Source: Halopseudomonas phragmitis (GTDB lineage Bacteria > Pseudomonadota > Gammaproteobacteria > Pseudomonadales > Pseudomonadaceae). From it: 64,000 nucleotides of DNA. Under the pieces are notes generated by a model. That model was not told where the DNA came from, made no database searches, and worked only from the letters and a program-made list of their open reading frames with translations. Position 1 is the first letter of the stretch; every line of letters begins with the position of its first letter. This document shows, in pieces, positions 36,855 through 46,216 of the stretch. The position numbers were made by a program, and so were the translations under genes. Location: NCBI RefSeq assembly GCF_002056295.1, contig NZ_CP020100.1, forward strand, positions 1,139,501-1,203,500, read 5' to 3'.

Positions 36855-38991
36855 GCCGCCGGGCGGTTTGGTCGTCACTGACCTGGAAACTGTCGGACAA
36901 CTGATTCAGGCGCTCGGCGGTTTCCCGGACCTGGGCTGAGCTGCTGCGCAGTGTGCGGATTACCCGGGCCATCGAGCTGCTGGTCTGGGCGACCCGGTCG
37001 GCCTGGCGACCGTGCTCCTTGCTGTGACTGTCCATCAGGGCGATCACCTCGAACAGCTCCTCGACGTTGCGATAGAGCAGGTCGTTGTCATCCGAGGCGG
37101 TGCTGGCCTCCTGCAGTTGCAGATCGACATCGGCCACGCCCTGTTCCATCAGATTGACCGCCTCGCGGGTGGCTTCGTGGATGGCGTTGATGCCCTGGCT
37201 GATTTCCGCAGCCGCATGGGCGGTGCGGGCCGCCAGGGCTCGCACCTCGTCGGCGACCACGGCAAACCCCCGGCCATGCTCACCGGCCCGGGCGGCCTCG
37301 ATCGCGGCATTGAGGGCCAGCAGGTTGGTCTGGCTGGTGATATCGGTGATCAGCGAAACCCGGCCGGCGATGTCGGCCGAGCGCTGGTCCAGCACCTGCA
37401 CGCTGTTGGCCGAGGTTGCGACGATATCGCGGATCTTGCGGGTACCACTGCTCAGAGTGTCGAGGCGCTGGCGCGCCGAGTCGACCACGCTGGCCATGTT
37501 GGCTTTCATCTGCGCGGCGGTTTGCGAGGCGTCGTCGAGCGTCTGCAACTGGGTTTCGATCATCCGCAACATCTGCTGGATATCGCCGGTGACGGTCTCG
37601 GCGGTAGTGCTGGCCTGCTCATTGCGCGCGAGCATCTGTTCGCTGTTGCGCAGGGCATGGCGGCTGGCGCGCTTGACCCGACCGACGATGGTGTCGAGGT
37701 TGTCGATGAAGCTGTTGACCCAGCGTCCCAGTTCACCGGTTTCGTCCGCTACCAGACGGCTGGTGTCCATACGCTGGCTGAGGTTGCCTTCGCCCTCGGC
37801 AATGGTGCGGATGATTTCGGTCATCCGGCCCATGCGTCGGGCCAGCCGGCGGGTGCCACGCTGCCAGAACCAGAGCGCTGAGGCGCCCATCGCCAGCGCA
37901 TTGCCGGCTATGGCGAGCAGTGGCCCGGCACCAACCAGGGCCAGTGCAGCCTGAGTGCCGGCGAGCAGCAGCAGAATCAGCAGGAACTGACGCATCAGGG
38001 TGTAGCTGAGCGAGCGGTAGCGATACACCTCTTGCAGGTCGGCCTCGCACATCATGCCCCAGCGATCGGGCGAGCCCGGCAGGCTGAAGGTCACCCCCTT
38101 GCCGATCACCGGAATATGCCGGTAGTCGGAGTAACCGGGGTAGGTAACGAACAGGTTGCTGCCGTTGCGGATGGTTTCCCGCACTCCGGGGTGCAACTGG
38201 CCGGTGGCCGGATCGGTGAAGCGAATCTCGAACTCGGTATGTGCGTTGACCCGTACCGTACCCCAGGCGGTGCGGATACCGTCCTTGAGGTTGTCGCCGT
38301 GACTGAAGGTGCTGTCTTCAAAGCGCGAGCGCGACAGTGCCCGGCCTGGCTCAATGCCAGGGTCGAAGCGCGACTCGACCATGAAGATGTAGTTGTCGCC
38401 GGATTCGGGATAAATGTGTCCGGCTTCGCGCTGGATCAGATCGCCGAGCACGTCGTTGGGCACCCGGGCGCAAAGGCAGCCGCCCTGGGGCAACGGCAGA
38501 AAGAACATCAGGGTCACGGCATCATGAAAGCTGGAGCTGGATGGCCCCAGCGTCAGGGTCCGTGGGTCGATATACGGGCCGTGCAGCAGGCGCTGACGCA
38601 ACCCGGTCTGTACCGCATGTGGATCCAGCGCAGCCGGTAGGTCGTTGGCGCTGCTGTAGAGCGCCTGGCCCTGGGCGTCGAGTACGAACAGTTCGTTGGC
38701 ATCCGGCAGTTTTTCGCTCAACTGGCGCAGTTGCTGGGTGTCGATCTGTTCGGGCTCGGCCAGCAGGGCTTCGGCAATGCCTTGCAGCCCCGACCACTGG
38801 TTTTCACACCATTGCTGCAGCAGTCGGACCCGAGTGCTGGCAATGCTTTCGAAGATCTCTTCGAGCTGGGCATAACGGTTGTTGTTGAGGCGGCAGGCCC
38901 AGCCCATGGCCAGTTTGCCGCTGCTGCCGGTCCAGGGCAGCCAGTGGCGTTCGGCTGCACTCAGGCTCATTGAATGGCTACGTAAAGACAT
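36787..38991 (-). CDS. Methyl-accepting chemotaxis protein
   Basis: A 734-residue chemoreceptor. A long N-terminal sensor region (about 25-335, with segments resembling a Cache/PAS-like domain: [24 protein letters not shown]) precedes two adjacent hydrophobic segments near 355-405. A HAMP-like linker follows ([19 protein letters not shown]), then the signalling domain with the conserved hairpin tip [17 protein letters not shown]. Unusually, the sensor comes before the only membrane segments, so it may be cytoplasmic unless a short N-terminal helix exports it. The start at 38991 is preferred over 39045. Its 3' end overlaps the cyclase gene by 68 bp. Confidence 0.92.
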   Translation of the reverse strand: MSLRSHSMSLSAAERHWLPWTGSSGKLAMGWACRLNNNRYAQLEEIFESIASTRVRLLQQWCENQWSGLQGIAEALLAEPEQIDTQQLRQLSEKLPDANELFVLDAQGQALYSSANDLPAALDPHAVQTGLRQRLLHGPYIDPRTLTLGPSSSSFHDAVTLMFFLPLPQGGCLCARVPNDVLGDLIQREAGHIYPESGDNYIFMVESRFDPGIEPGRALSRSRFEDSTFSHGDNLKDGIRTAWGTVRVNAHTEFEIRFTDPATGQLHPGVRETIRNGSNLFVTYPGYSDYRHIPVIGKGVTFSLPGSPDRWGMMCEADLQEVYRYRSLSYTLMRQFLLILLLLAGTQAALALVGAGPLLAIAGNALAMGASALWFWQRGTRRLARRMGRMTEIIRTIAEGEGNLSQRMDTSRLVADETGELGRWVNSFIDNLDTIVGRVKRASRHALRNSEQMLARNEQASTTAETVTGDIQQMLRMIETQLQTLDDASQTAAQMKANMASVVDSARQRLDTLSSGTRKIRDIVATSANSVQVLDQRSADIAGRVSLITDITSQTNLLALNAAIEAARAGEHGRGFAVVADEVRALAARTAHAAAEISQGINAIHEATREAVNLMEQGVADVDLQLQEASTASDDNDLLYRNVEELFEVIALMDSHSKEHGRQADRVAQTSSSMARVIRTLRSSSAQVRETAERLNQLSDSFQVSDDQTARRLRPAPLATPASQPRRASAVAVR

Positions 38992-39137
38992 CAGGTACCC
39001 CCATACCCTTTTCTTGAACCGGTCACCAAGCAATAAGCGCACCAAAATGGCACGTAATGGCTAGATGACCTTATTGGCAGGGAGCTGATGAATTAGAGGT
39101 TTTTTACAGGGCGCGCAGATTTGGTGCGGAAGAAAAG

Positions 39138-39163
39138 AAACAGGGCGCATTGCGCCCTGTTTT
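39138..39163 (-). terminator. Bidirectional rho-independent terminator
   Basis: A perfect 11-bp stem, AAACAGGGCGC / GCGCCCTGTTT, with a 3-nt loop. T runs follow it on both strands. It ends the TRAP transporter operon and would also stop rightward transcripts. Confidence 0.9.
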
Positions 39164-39175
39164 AGTGCGTGCATG

Positions 39176-41122
39176 TTAAGCGGCGGGCCTTAACGTTCGA
39201 TGCGCCAGGGTCAGCAGCACCGCCCCGGCAATGGTGGCGAATGACAGAATGAACAACTGCATTTCGCTCAAGGCCAGGAACGGGTTGTGCGGCATTGCCA
39301 GCAGCAGCCCGCCGCAGATGAACAGCAGGCGTAACGGCCAGTGCAGCAGCCCGCGCTGACTCAGGTCGCCAAGCCATGGCAGGTAACCCTGCAGGCCGCC
39401 GGCGACCAACAAAATACCGCCCACCGCGCAACTGATCGCCAGCAGAATATCGCTGCCATCACCCTGCAGCAGCAGCGCTGGCTCCAGCACGAAGAAGAAC
39501 GGGATGAAGTAGATGATGCTGCCCATCTGCATCGACACGAAACTGGTCTTCATCGGGCTGGAGCCAGCCACCGAGGCAGCAGCAAAGGCACCGATCGCCA
39601 CCGGCGGGGTGATGAAGCTGAGCATGCCCCAGTAGAGGATGAACATGTGCACCGCCATCGGGTTCATGCCGCCGTTGATCAGCGCCGGTGCCAGGGCAAT
39701 GGCCAGGAAGATGTAGGCTGCGGTGACCGGCATGCCGATGCCTAGGATGAAGCTGGTCAGCGCGCCCATCAGCAGCAGCACGAACATGTCGCCGCCGGCG
39801 ATGAACAGCAGGTCGTTGGCGATGGTGCCGGACATCCCCGACACCGCCAGCGCGCCCATGATCAGGCCGACCCCGGCCATCAGCCCGGTCAGCTCGGCAA
39901 ACAGCGCACCGCAGGACTCGGCAAAGTCCTTGAAGTCCTTCCAGCGCCAGCGGCTGTGTTTGCGCAACTGGTTGATCACGATCAGCAGCGCGGTGGCGTA
40001 GAAGGGCGCAATCGCTTCCTGCTTCATGAACAGCAGCATCCAGATCAGGAAGGCGAATACGAAAATGTAGTGCCAGCCCTCCTTGAGGGTGTCGCGCACG
40101 CGCGGCAGGTCGATGGCCGGCAGGCCCTTGAGCTTGTTGCGCGCCGAGTAGAAATCGATCTGTACGAACAGGCCGAAGAAATACAGCGCCGAAGGAATCG
40201 CCGCGGCCAGGGCGATTTCACCGTAGGGAATGTCGAGGAAGGTCGCCATAACGAACGCGGTGGCGCCCATTACCGGTGGCATCAGTACCCCGCCGGTCGA
40301 GGCGCAGGTTTCCACCCCGGCGGCATAGGGCTTGGAGAAGCCGACCTTGCGCATCGCCGGAATCGACAGCGGGCCGGTGGTCAGTACGTTGGTCACCACG
40401 CTACCTGACATCGAGCCCATCAGGCCGCTGGAGAAAATCGAAACCTTGGCCGGACCGCCACGGACCTTGCCGAGCAGGGCAAAGGCCAGATCGATGAAGA
40501 ACTTGCCACCGCCGGTGCGCTGCAGAGCGATGCCGAACAGCAAAAAGCCGATCACCAGATTGGCGAACGCCTGCGAGGGAATGCCGAGCAGACTTTCATC
40601 GCTGTTGGTGTGGTAGATCGCCACCAGATCGATTGGGGTCGAGATCCCGGCGAAGCTGTCCGGCAGCTTGCCGGCGAAGATCGGGAAAACCGAAGCCAGA
40701 AACACCACCACGAAGATCGGCCAGCCGCCGCAGCGGCGGGTGGCTTCCAGGGCCAGAGCCCACAGCACCAGGCTGACATAGACCACATACTGCGGCGCCG
40801 CGTATTCCCAGCCCTCATCGACTGACACCGCCTGATTGGCGATGAAGAAAATGCAGCACAGGCCGCTGGCCAGTGCCATCACCCAATCGTACCAGGGCAC
40901 CGACTTGATCCGCCGGCCACGCCCGGCCGGGATGGCGATGTAAACCATCGGCAGCATCATTGCCAGCAGGCCGTAGATGTATTCGCCGGTCAGCATGGTG
41001 TAACCGGTCAGCGCGCCGAAGTTGAAGATATGGTAGATCGCCAATGCTGCGGTCAATACCGCAACGATGCGCAGCAACAGTCCGGTCAAGGGGTTGCGCA
41101 GGGCTTCTTGTTGTTCTGACAT
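39176..41122 (-). CDS. TRAP transporter permease, fused small and large membrane subunits
   Basis: Sodium- or proton-coupled importer of an organic acid in which the 4-TM (DctQ-like) and 12-TM (DctM-like) subunits are fused, the form paired with TAXI-type binding proteins. It has 648 residues with membrane segments throughout. Conserved DctM elements include SGSVVTNVLTTGPLSIPAM, GVLMPPVMGATAFVMA and LGIGMPVTAAYIFLAIALAP. It lies 66 nt downstream of the binding-protein gene on the same strand. A GAGGCGG Shine-Dalgarno is present. Confidence 0.94.
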   Translation of the reverse strand: MSEQQEALRNPLTGLLLRIVAVLTAALAIYHIFNFGALTGYTMLTGEYIYGLLAMMLPMVYIAIPAGRGRRIKSVPWYDWVMALASGLCCIFFIANQAVSVDEGWEYAAPQYVVYVSLVLWALALEATRRCGGWPIFVVVFLASVFPIFAGKLPDSFAGISTPIDLVAIYHTNSDESLLGIPSQAFANLVIGFLLFGIALQRTGGGKFFIDLAFALLGKVRGGPAKVSIFSSGLMGSMSGSVVTNVLTTGPLSIPAMRKVGFSKPYAAGVETCASTGGVLMPPVMGATAFVMATFLDIPYGEIALAAAIPSALYFFGLFVQIDFYSARNKLKGLPAIDLPRVRDTLKEGWHYIFVFAFLIWMLLFMKQEAIAPFYATALLIVINQLRKHSRWRWKDFKDFAESCGALFAELTGLMAGVGLIMGALAVSGMSGTIANDLLFIAGGDMFVLLLMGALTSFILGIGMPVTAAYIFLAIALAPALINGGMNPMAVHMFILYWGMLSFITPPVAIGAFAAASVAGSSPMKTSFVSMQMGSIIYFIPFFFVLEPALLLQGDGSDILLAISCAVGGILLVAGGLQGYLPWLGDLSQRGLLHWPLRLLFICGGLLLAMPHNPFLALSEMQLFILSFATIAGAVLLTLAHRTLRPAA

Positions 41123-41188
41123 GGATACCGCCTCATGATCATGACAAAGGGCGTGGTCGTTAAACCCCGCCCCGTTAACGGGGTTGCC

Positions 41189-42346
41189 TTAGCGGCGGAA
41201 ACCGGGATCAAAGCCGGCTTCGGTCAGGGCCTTGGCCCGACGCTGCATCCAGCTCATCTGGAAGTTCTCGGTCTCGCCAGCGGCCAACTGCTCCTGCCAG
41301 GCGGCCATCAGTATTTCCTGGCGGCGCAGCAGCGACTGGTTGTGAGCTTCGTATTCGTCGCTCCAGACCCCGGCTTCACGGAAGTAGCGCACCGCGCCTT
41401 CGTGGTAGGGCATTACCCAGTCGAACACCTGACGGTCCAGCGCCCAGCCTTCGGCCCCCGGCGCCAGATCCTTGAAGTGGTCGTAGTGCTGATCGATAAA
41501 CTTGGTCAGCGCGTAGATTTCGTTGGCGTTGCGGCTGGCGTTGGTCACCAGGATCGGCAGCGCGTAACCGCCACCATGCCAGGGGTTGGCCTCGGACACA
41601 CCGGCGCCACGGGTCTCGATCTGGGGGGTGTAGTAAGGAATCACCTGCTGCGCCCGAGCCCAGGCAGCCTTGTCGGTCTCGGTTTCGTTGGGCATGTGCA
41701 GCCAGCTGATGCCACGCGGACTGGCGGCGATGCGCTCCATCAGCGGGGTGCGGGTAGACATCGGCATAACGTCGGCGTGGCCGTTGATCAGCATCTCGAT
41801 CGCCTCGTTGGTCCCGGCCGCATCAACCCGGCGCACGTCCTGCCAGCTCAGGCCGGCATAGGCGAGGATGGCGCTGGTGATCATGTTGATCGAGTCAGCA
41901 CCGCGAATGAAGATGATGCGCTGGTTACGCAGCTCGGAAGGCAAGGTCAGGCCGGTATCGGCTGCGGCAGCCAGGCCAAAACTCTGGGTACCCTGGGACG
42001 CCAGCACCATGCGGATCGGCTGCGGGCCCCAGTCGGGTTTGTTGAACAGGAAGATGCCTTCCTGGCCGAAATAGCTGGCGATGCCGCACAGACAGTAATC
42101 GGCTCGACCGGTTTTCAGCGGGATCATCCGTGACACATCGTTGCGACCGGGGAGAATGCGGATATTGCTGCCGACCTCGTGCTTGAGCATGCCACCGAGA
42201 GCGGCAGCCTGGGCGTAACCGGCAGCGCCGGTGCCATAGGCGGTCCAGACCATGACGCGGGGCAGATCGGAATGCTCCGAAGCCGCCGCCGGTAAACCGA
42301 GCGTCAGAGCCAGTGCGCCGACAAAACTACGTAGGCGTGTGCGCAT
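41189..42346 (-). CDS. TAXI-family TRAP transporter substrate-binding protein
   Basis: Periplasmic binding protein that delivers substrate to the fused permease. It has 385 residues with a signal peptide (1 to about 23, ending LPAAAS). TAXI-family features include WTAYGTGAAGYAQAAALGGML near the N-terminus and the DYCLCGIASYFGQEG segment. Members bind organic acids or amino acids; the ligand here is unknown. Two IclR-type dyads sit 22-70 bp upstream, which links the transporter to the acyl-CoA genes further along. Confidence 0.92.
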   Translation of the reverse strand: MRTRLRSFVGALALTLGLPAAASEHSDLPRVMVWTAYGTGAAGYAQAAALGGMLKHEVGSNIRILPGRNDVSRMIPLKTGRADYCLCGIASYFGQEGIFLFNKPDWGPQPIRMVLASQGTQSFGLAAAADTGLTLPSELRNQRIIFIRGADSINMITSAILAYAGLSWQDVRRVDAAGTNEAIEMLINGHADVMPMSTRTPLMERIAASPRGISWLHMPNETETDKAAWARAQQVIPYYTPQIETRGAGVSEANPWHGGGYALPILVTNASRNANEIYALTKFIDQHYDHFKDLAPGAEGWALDRQVFDWVMPYHEGAVRYFREAGVWSDEYEAHNQSLLRRQEILMAAWQEQLAAGETENFQMSWMQRRAKALTEAGFDPGFRR

Positions 42347-42367
42347 AGTGTGCCTTTCTTATGATTG

Positions 42368-42415
42368 GTTTCGCTGTGCGAAACACAATTAGTGTCATGT
42401 TTCGCTTGTCAGAAT
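42368..42415. promoter_or_regulatory. Two IclR-type operators upstream of the TRAP genes
   Basis: GTTTCGCTGTGCGAAAC (42368-42384) is a perfect dyad with 7-bp arms and a 3-bp centre. GTTTCGCTTGTCAGAAT (42399-42415) keeps the left arm. The pair is spaced 31 bp start to start. The same motif recurs at 49599, 49627, 51224 and 58290. Confidence 0.65.
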
Positions 42416-42559
42416 AACATTTTACTCAGCATGAGACACATTGCAAAAGGCATTGCGTAAGGAAAGGTTAATTCAGCTTAGTACAGGATCGGCTGGGTTT
42501 GAGGGCTAATGCGTAAGATCGAACCGCTCCTGCTTGCCACTGCCTGGGGCTGGTGCGCC

Positions 42560-43142
42560 TGGATTGCCACGGGCCTGCGGCCCTCGCAATGACGGTTGAG
42601 GTGGGTGCGTACTTCGTGCTTTCGCAGTGGCGGTTGAGGGGGGCGTACTTCGTGCGTTTCGCAGTGGCGGTTGAGGGTGAGGCGTACTCCGCGTGCTTCG
42701 CAATGGCAGTTGTGTGGGTGAGGCGTACTTCGTACGTTTCACCACGACGATTGCGGGCCACCGCACCCACTGTGCCCGTAATCACCCCCACACAGCCCGC
42801 CCCCTCGTCATTGCGAGGGCCGCAGGCCCGCGGCAATCCACAGCGCGCGCCTGGATTGCCACGTCGGCGGATGGCCGCCCTCTGTTCCTCGCAATAACGA
42901 TTGCGGAGTAGCCGCACCCACTGTGCCCGTAATCACCCCCACACAGCCCGCCCCCTCGTCATTGCGAGGGCCGCAGGCCCGCGGCAATCCACAGCGCGCG
43001 TCTGGATTGCCACGTCGGCGGATGGCCGCCCTCTGTTCCTCGCAATAACGATTGCGGAGTAGCCGCACCCACTGTGCCCGTAATCACCCCCACACAGCCC
43101 GCCCCCTCGTCATTGCGAGGGCCGCAGGCCCGTGGCAATCCA
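42560..43142. repeat. REP-like cluster with a 151-bp tandem repeat
   Basis: A REP-type palindrome (CGTCATTGCGAGGGCCGCAG continuing to GGCAATCCA) occurs as plus-strand copies at 42806-42840, 42957-42991 and 43108-43142, and in inverted form at 42560-42594. The plus copies lie in a tandem array of a 151-bp unit starting at 42761, 42912 and 43063; the last unit is incomplete. Between 42607 and about 42760 four degenerate copies of a 36-41 bp unit start with GCGTACTTCG or a close variant (42607, 42643, 42682, 42723). No gene is supported in 42416-43150; open frames here only translate repeats. Confidence 0.9.
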
Positions 43143-43166
43143 CAGCGGCGGCAGAGAATCCAGACA

Positions 43167-43195
43167 AACAAAAACCCCGGCACCAGGCCGGGGTT
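43167..43195 (-). terminator. Rho-independent terminator of the etfBA operon
   Basis: An 8-bp stem, AACCCCGG / CCGGGGTT (43173-43195), with a 7-nt loop. On the minus strand it is followed by a T-rich run. It lies 25 nt after the etfA stop codon. Confidence 0.88.
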
Positions 43196-43219
43196 CTCGT
43201 CGTACTTGCAGCCTGAGGC

Positions 43220-44149
43220 TTACAGCTTGCCTTCCAGCTCCGGTACCGCCTCGAACAGGTCAGCTACCAGACCGTAGTCGGCAACCTGGAAGATCGGGGC
43301 TTCTTCGTCCTTGTTGATCGCGACGATCACCTTGGAGTCTTTCATACCGGCCAGGTGCTGGATCGCACCGCTGATGCCGACCGCCACGTACAGCTGCGGA
43401 GCAACGATCTTGCCGGTCTGGCCAACCTGCATGTCGTTCGGCACGAAGCCGGCGTCCACTGCGGCACGCGAGGCGCCTACCGCCGCGCCGAGCTTGTCGG
43501 CCAGCTTGTAGAGCATTTCGAAGTTGTCGCCATTCTGCATGCCACGGCCGCCAGAAATGACGATCTTGGCACCGGCCAGCTCGGGACGGTCAGACTTGGC
43601 CAGCTCTTCACCAACGAAGGCCGAGATGCCGGCGTCAGTGGCGCTGGCAACCGCTTCTACGGCGGCGCTGCCACCTTCGGCGGCCACGGCGTCAAAGCCG
43701 GTGGCGCGGACGGTGATGACCTTGACCGCAGCGCTGGACTGCACGGTGGCAATCGCATTACCGGCGTAGATCGGACGCTTGAAGGTGTCGGCGCTTTCGA
43801 CCGCGATGATCTCGGAGATCTGATCGACGTCCAGCAGCGCGGCTACGCGCGGGGCGTAGTTCTTGCCGTTGGTGCTGGCCGGAGCCAGGATGTGGCTGTA
43901 GCCCTTGCCGACTTCGGCAATCAGCAGCGCCAGGTTTTCCGGCAACTGATGGGCGTAGGCGGCGTTGTCAGCAACCAAAACCTTGCTCACACCGGCGACC
44001 TTGGCCGCAGCTTCAGCCGCGGCGCCACAGCCTTGACCGGCTACCAGCACATGGATGTCGCCACCGATGGCCTGGGCAGCAGCCACGGTGTTCAGGGTCG
44101 CGGCGTTCAGTGCGGCGTTGTTGTGTTCGGCAATAACCAGAATGCTCAT
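43220..44149 (-). CDS. etfA: Electron transfer flavoprotein alpha subunit
   Basis: Large subunit of ETF, the soluble FAD/AMP heterodimer that takes electrons from acyl-CoA dehydrogenases to ETF:quinone oxidoreductase. The 309-residue protein shows the C-terminal FAD-binding signature: [14 protein letters not shown] and [21 protein letters not shown] with the [12 protein letters not shown] continuation. It begins 2 nt after etfB. Its position beside two acyl-CoA dehydrogenase genes fits its role as their electron acceptor. Confidence 0.97.
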   Translation of the reverse strand: MSILVIAEHNNAALNAATLNTVAAAQAIGGDIHVLVAGQGCGAAAEAAAKVAGVSKVLVADNAAYAHQLPENLALLIAEVGKGYSHILAPASTNGKNYAPRVAALLDVDQISEIIAVESADTFKRPIYAGNAIATVQSSAAVKVITVRATGFDAVAAEGGSAAVEAVASATDAGISAFVGEELAKSDRPELAGAKIVISGGRGMQNGDNFEMLYKLADKLGAAVGASRAAVDAGFVPNDMQVGQTGKIVAPQLYVAVGISGAIQHLAGMKDSKVIVAINKDEEAPIFQVADYGLVADLFEAVPELEGKL

Positions 44150-44151
44150 GT

Positions 44152-44901
44152 TCAGATCACCTTGGCTTCGTTCTTGAGTTTGTCGATCAGTTCGTCGACG
44201 CTCTTGACCTTGATGCCGGCGCTGCGGGCAGCCGGGGCTTCAACCTTCAGGGTGGTCACGGTCGAGGCGGTGCTGACACCCAGCTCTTCCGGCTTGAGGG
44301 TTTCCAGCGGCTTCTTCTTGGCCTTCATGATGTTCGGCAGCGAAGCGTAACGCGGCTCGTTCAGGCGCAGGTCGGTGGTGACGATGGCCGGCAGTTTCAG
44401 ATCAACGGTCTGCAGACCGCCATCGATCTCGCGGGTGACCTTGACCCGGTCGCCTTCGACATTGACCGCCGAGGCGAAGGTGCCCTGGGCGTAGCCGGAC
44501 AGGGCTGCGAGCATCTGGCCAGTCTGGTTGTTGTCGGAATCGATGGCCTGCTTGCCAAGGATGACCAGTTGCGGCTGTTCCTTGTCAACCACGGCCTTGA
44601 GCAGCTTGGCGATGGCCAGCGAGTTCAACTCATCGGCAGACTCAACCAGCACGGCGCGGTCGGCACCCAGAGCCAGCGCGGTGCGCAGTTGCTCCTGAGC
44701 GGCGGTCGGGCCTACGGAAACGGCAACGATTTCAGTTGCCACGCCCTTCTCTTTCAGGCGCACGGCCTCTTCTACGGCGATTTCGCAGAAGGGGTTCATG
44801 GACATCTTGACGTTGGCAAGATCGACACCGCTGTTGTCCGCCTTGACGCGAACCTTGACGTTGTAGTCGACCACGCGCTTAACGGCGACGAGGATTTTCA
44901 T
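44152..44901 (-). CDS. etfB: Electron transfer flavoprotein beta subunit
   Basis: Small ETF subunit, 249 residues, binding AMP structurally. It starts [19 protein letters not shown] and contains the ETF-beta signature ([19 protein letters not shown]) and the recognition-loop region [23 protein letters not shown] precedes the ATG. A 170-nt gap with a terminator-like hairpin separates it from the acyl-CoA dehydrogenase operon upstream, so it likely has its own promoter. No IclR-type dyad was found there. Confidence 0.97.
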   Translation of the reverse strand: MKILVAVKRVVDYNVKVRVKADNSGVDLANVKMSMNPFCEIAVEEAVRLKEKGVATEIVAVSVGPTAAQEQLRTALALGADRAVLVESADELNSLAIAKLLKAVVDKEQPQLVILGKQAIDSDNNQTGQMLAALSGYAQGTFASAVNVEGDRVKVTREIDGGLQTVDLKLPAIVTTDLRLNEPRYASLPNIMKAKKKPLETLKPEELGVSTASTVTTLKVEAPAARSAGIKVKSVDELIDKLKNEAKVI

Positions 44902-45029
44902 GGACGCTAGTCCTCCACAGGTCTATGAGACGCCCGAGGGCGCATGACATTCAAAGGGGTGCATAGCATACCGGGCGCAGGTCGTGCCCGATAGTGCGAA
45001 CCGTCATAAAATGATGACGTTTCGGCCAA

Positions 45030-45053
45030 AATAACGGCTTTTATGCCGTTATT
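45030..45053 (-). terminator. Terminator-like hairpin after the acyl-CoA dehydrogenase operon
   Basis: A 9-bp stem, AATAACGGC / GCCGTTATT, with a 6-nt loop. On the minus strand it is followed by a short T run. It starts 18 nt after the stop of the gene at 45072. Confidence 0.65.
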
Positions 45054-45071
45054 CTGGCCGAATACCGAGTG

Positions 45072-46205
45072 TTACGCTGCGTCGATCTGACTGGCGTAGG
45101 CTTCCAGGTGGTGGTCATCATCACCGAACTGGTGGCTGATCATCACCAGGCGCTTGGCGTAGTGGGCGCCGTTGTACTCCCAGGTCATGGCGATACCGCC
45201 ATGCAACTGGATGCACTGTTCGGCAACATAACGCGCGGCGCGGTTGACGATGAACTTGGCGGCGGCCAGCTTGGCGCTGCGCTCGGCGCTGTCTTCGTCA
45301 TCGGCCAGACAGGCAGCGAGGATGGCCATCGAGGTGGCACGCTCCAGCTCGCTGACCATGTCGACCATGCGGTGCTGCAGGACCTGGAACTTGCCGATCG
45401 GCACGCCGAACTGCTTGCGGGTCTTGAGGTAGTCCAGGGTCAGATCGCAGGCTGTGCGCATGGCACCTACGGCCTCGGCACACAGCGCGGCGATGGCGCG
45501 GCCGCTCTGGTAGCGGATGGCGTCAAAGGCTTCACCAGCGGCGCCGAGCAGTTCACCCTTGACGTTGTCGAGGGTCAGCTCGCAAGCCTTGCGGCCATCG
45601 ACGGTAGCGTAGACGCGGCGGCTGACGCCGGCAGCGCTGGGGTCGATAACGAACAGGCTGATGCCTTGCTGATCGCGCACGTCACCGGCGGTGCGGGCCG
45701 AGACCAGGATTTTGCCAGCGGTTTGGCCGCCAATCACCACGCCCTTGCGGCCGCTCAACACCCAGTCGCCGCCCTGTTGGGTGGCGGTGGTGGTGACGTT
45801 GGCCAGATCGTAGTGGCTGTTCAGCTCATCCAGGGCTACGGCAGCCTGCAGCTCGCCAGTGGCGATGGCGCCGAGCAGCTCTTCCTTCTGGGTGTCGTTG
45901 CCCAGTTGGCTGATCAGGCCGCCGGCCAGGATCACCGACTCCATGTAAGGCTCCAGGCAGATACCCTTGCCCAGCTGTTCCATGATCAGCATGGTTTCCA
46001 CGCCGCTGCCACCAAAGCCACCCAACTCCTCGGAGAAGGGAATGGCGGTCAGGCCCAGCTCGCCGAGCTGCTGCCAGAAGGCGGTGCTGAAACCGGCTTC
46101 GCTTTGGCTGAATTTGTTCCGGCTTTCGAAGTCGTATACGTCACGAACCAGGCGCTCGGCAGTTTCCTGCAGCATCTGTTGTTCTTCGGTCAATTTGAAA
46201 TCCAC
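45072..46205 (-). CDS. Acyl-CoA dehydrogenase family protein (pimeloyl-CoA dehydrogenase small-subunit-like)
   Basis: A 377-residue flavoprotein that probably forms a pair with the larger paralogue just upstream, as in the PimC/PimD pimeloyl-CoA dehydrogenase. It begins at a GTG with GAGGAGG 6 nt upstream (MDFKLTEEQQMLQETAERLV). The acyl-CoA dehydrogenase layout is visible: N-terminal helices, a beta domain (DWVLSGRKGVVIGG), and a C-terminal helical domain (FGVPIGKFQVLQHRMVDM). The usual catalytic Glu region is less clear than in classical enzymes. It lies 11 nt after the large paralogue. Confidence 0.85.
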   Translation of the reverse strand: MDFKLTEEQQMLQETAERLVRDVYDFESRNKFSQSEAGFSTAFWQQLGELGLTAIPFSEELGGFGGSGVETMLIMEQLGKGICLEPYMESVILAGGLISQLGNDTQKEELLGAIATGELQAAVALDELNSHYDLANVTTTATQQGGDWVLSGRKGVVIGGQTAGKILVSARTAGDVRDQQGISLFVIDPSAAGVSRRVYATVDGRKACELTLDNVKGELLGAAGEAFDAIRYQSGRAIAALCAEAVGAMRTACDLTLDYLKTRKQFGVPIGKFQVLQHRMVDMVSELERATSMAILAACLADDEDSAERSAKLAAAKFIVNRAARYVAEQCIQLHGGIAMTWEYNGAHYAKRLVMISHQFGDDDHHLEAYASQIDAA

Positions 46206-46216
46206 GGTCGGCCTCC

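Noticed and set aside
41170..41183. Palindrome CCCCGTTAACGGGG between the two TRAP genes
   Set aside because: Probably a small intercistronic hairpin; no T run and too short to assign a function.
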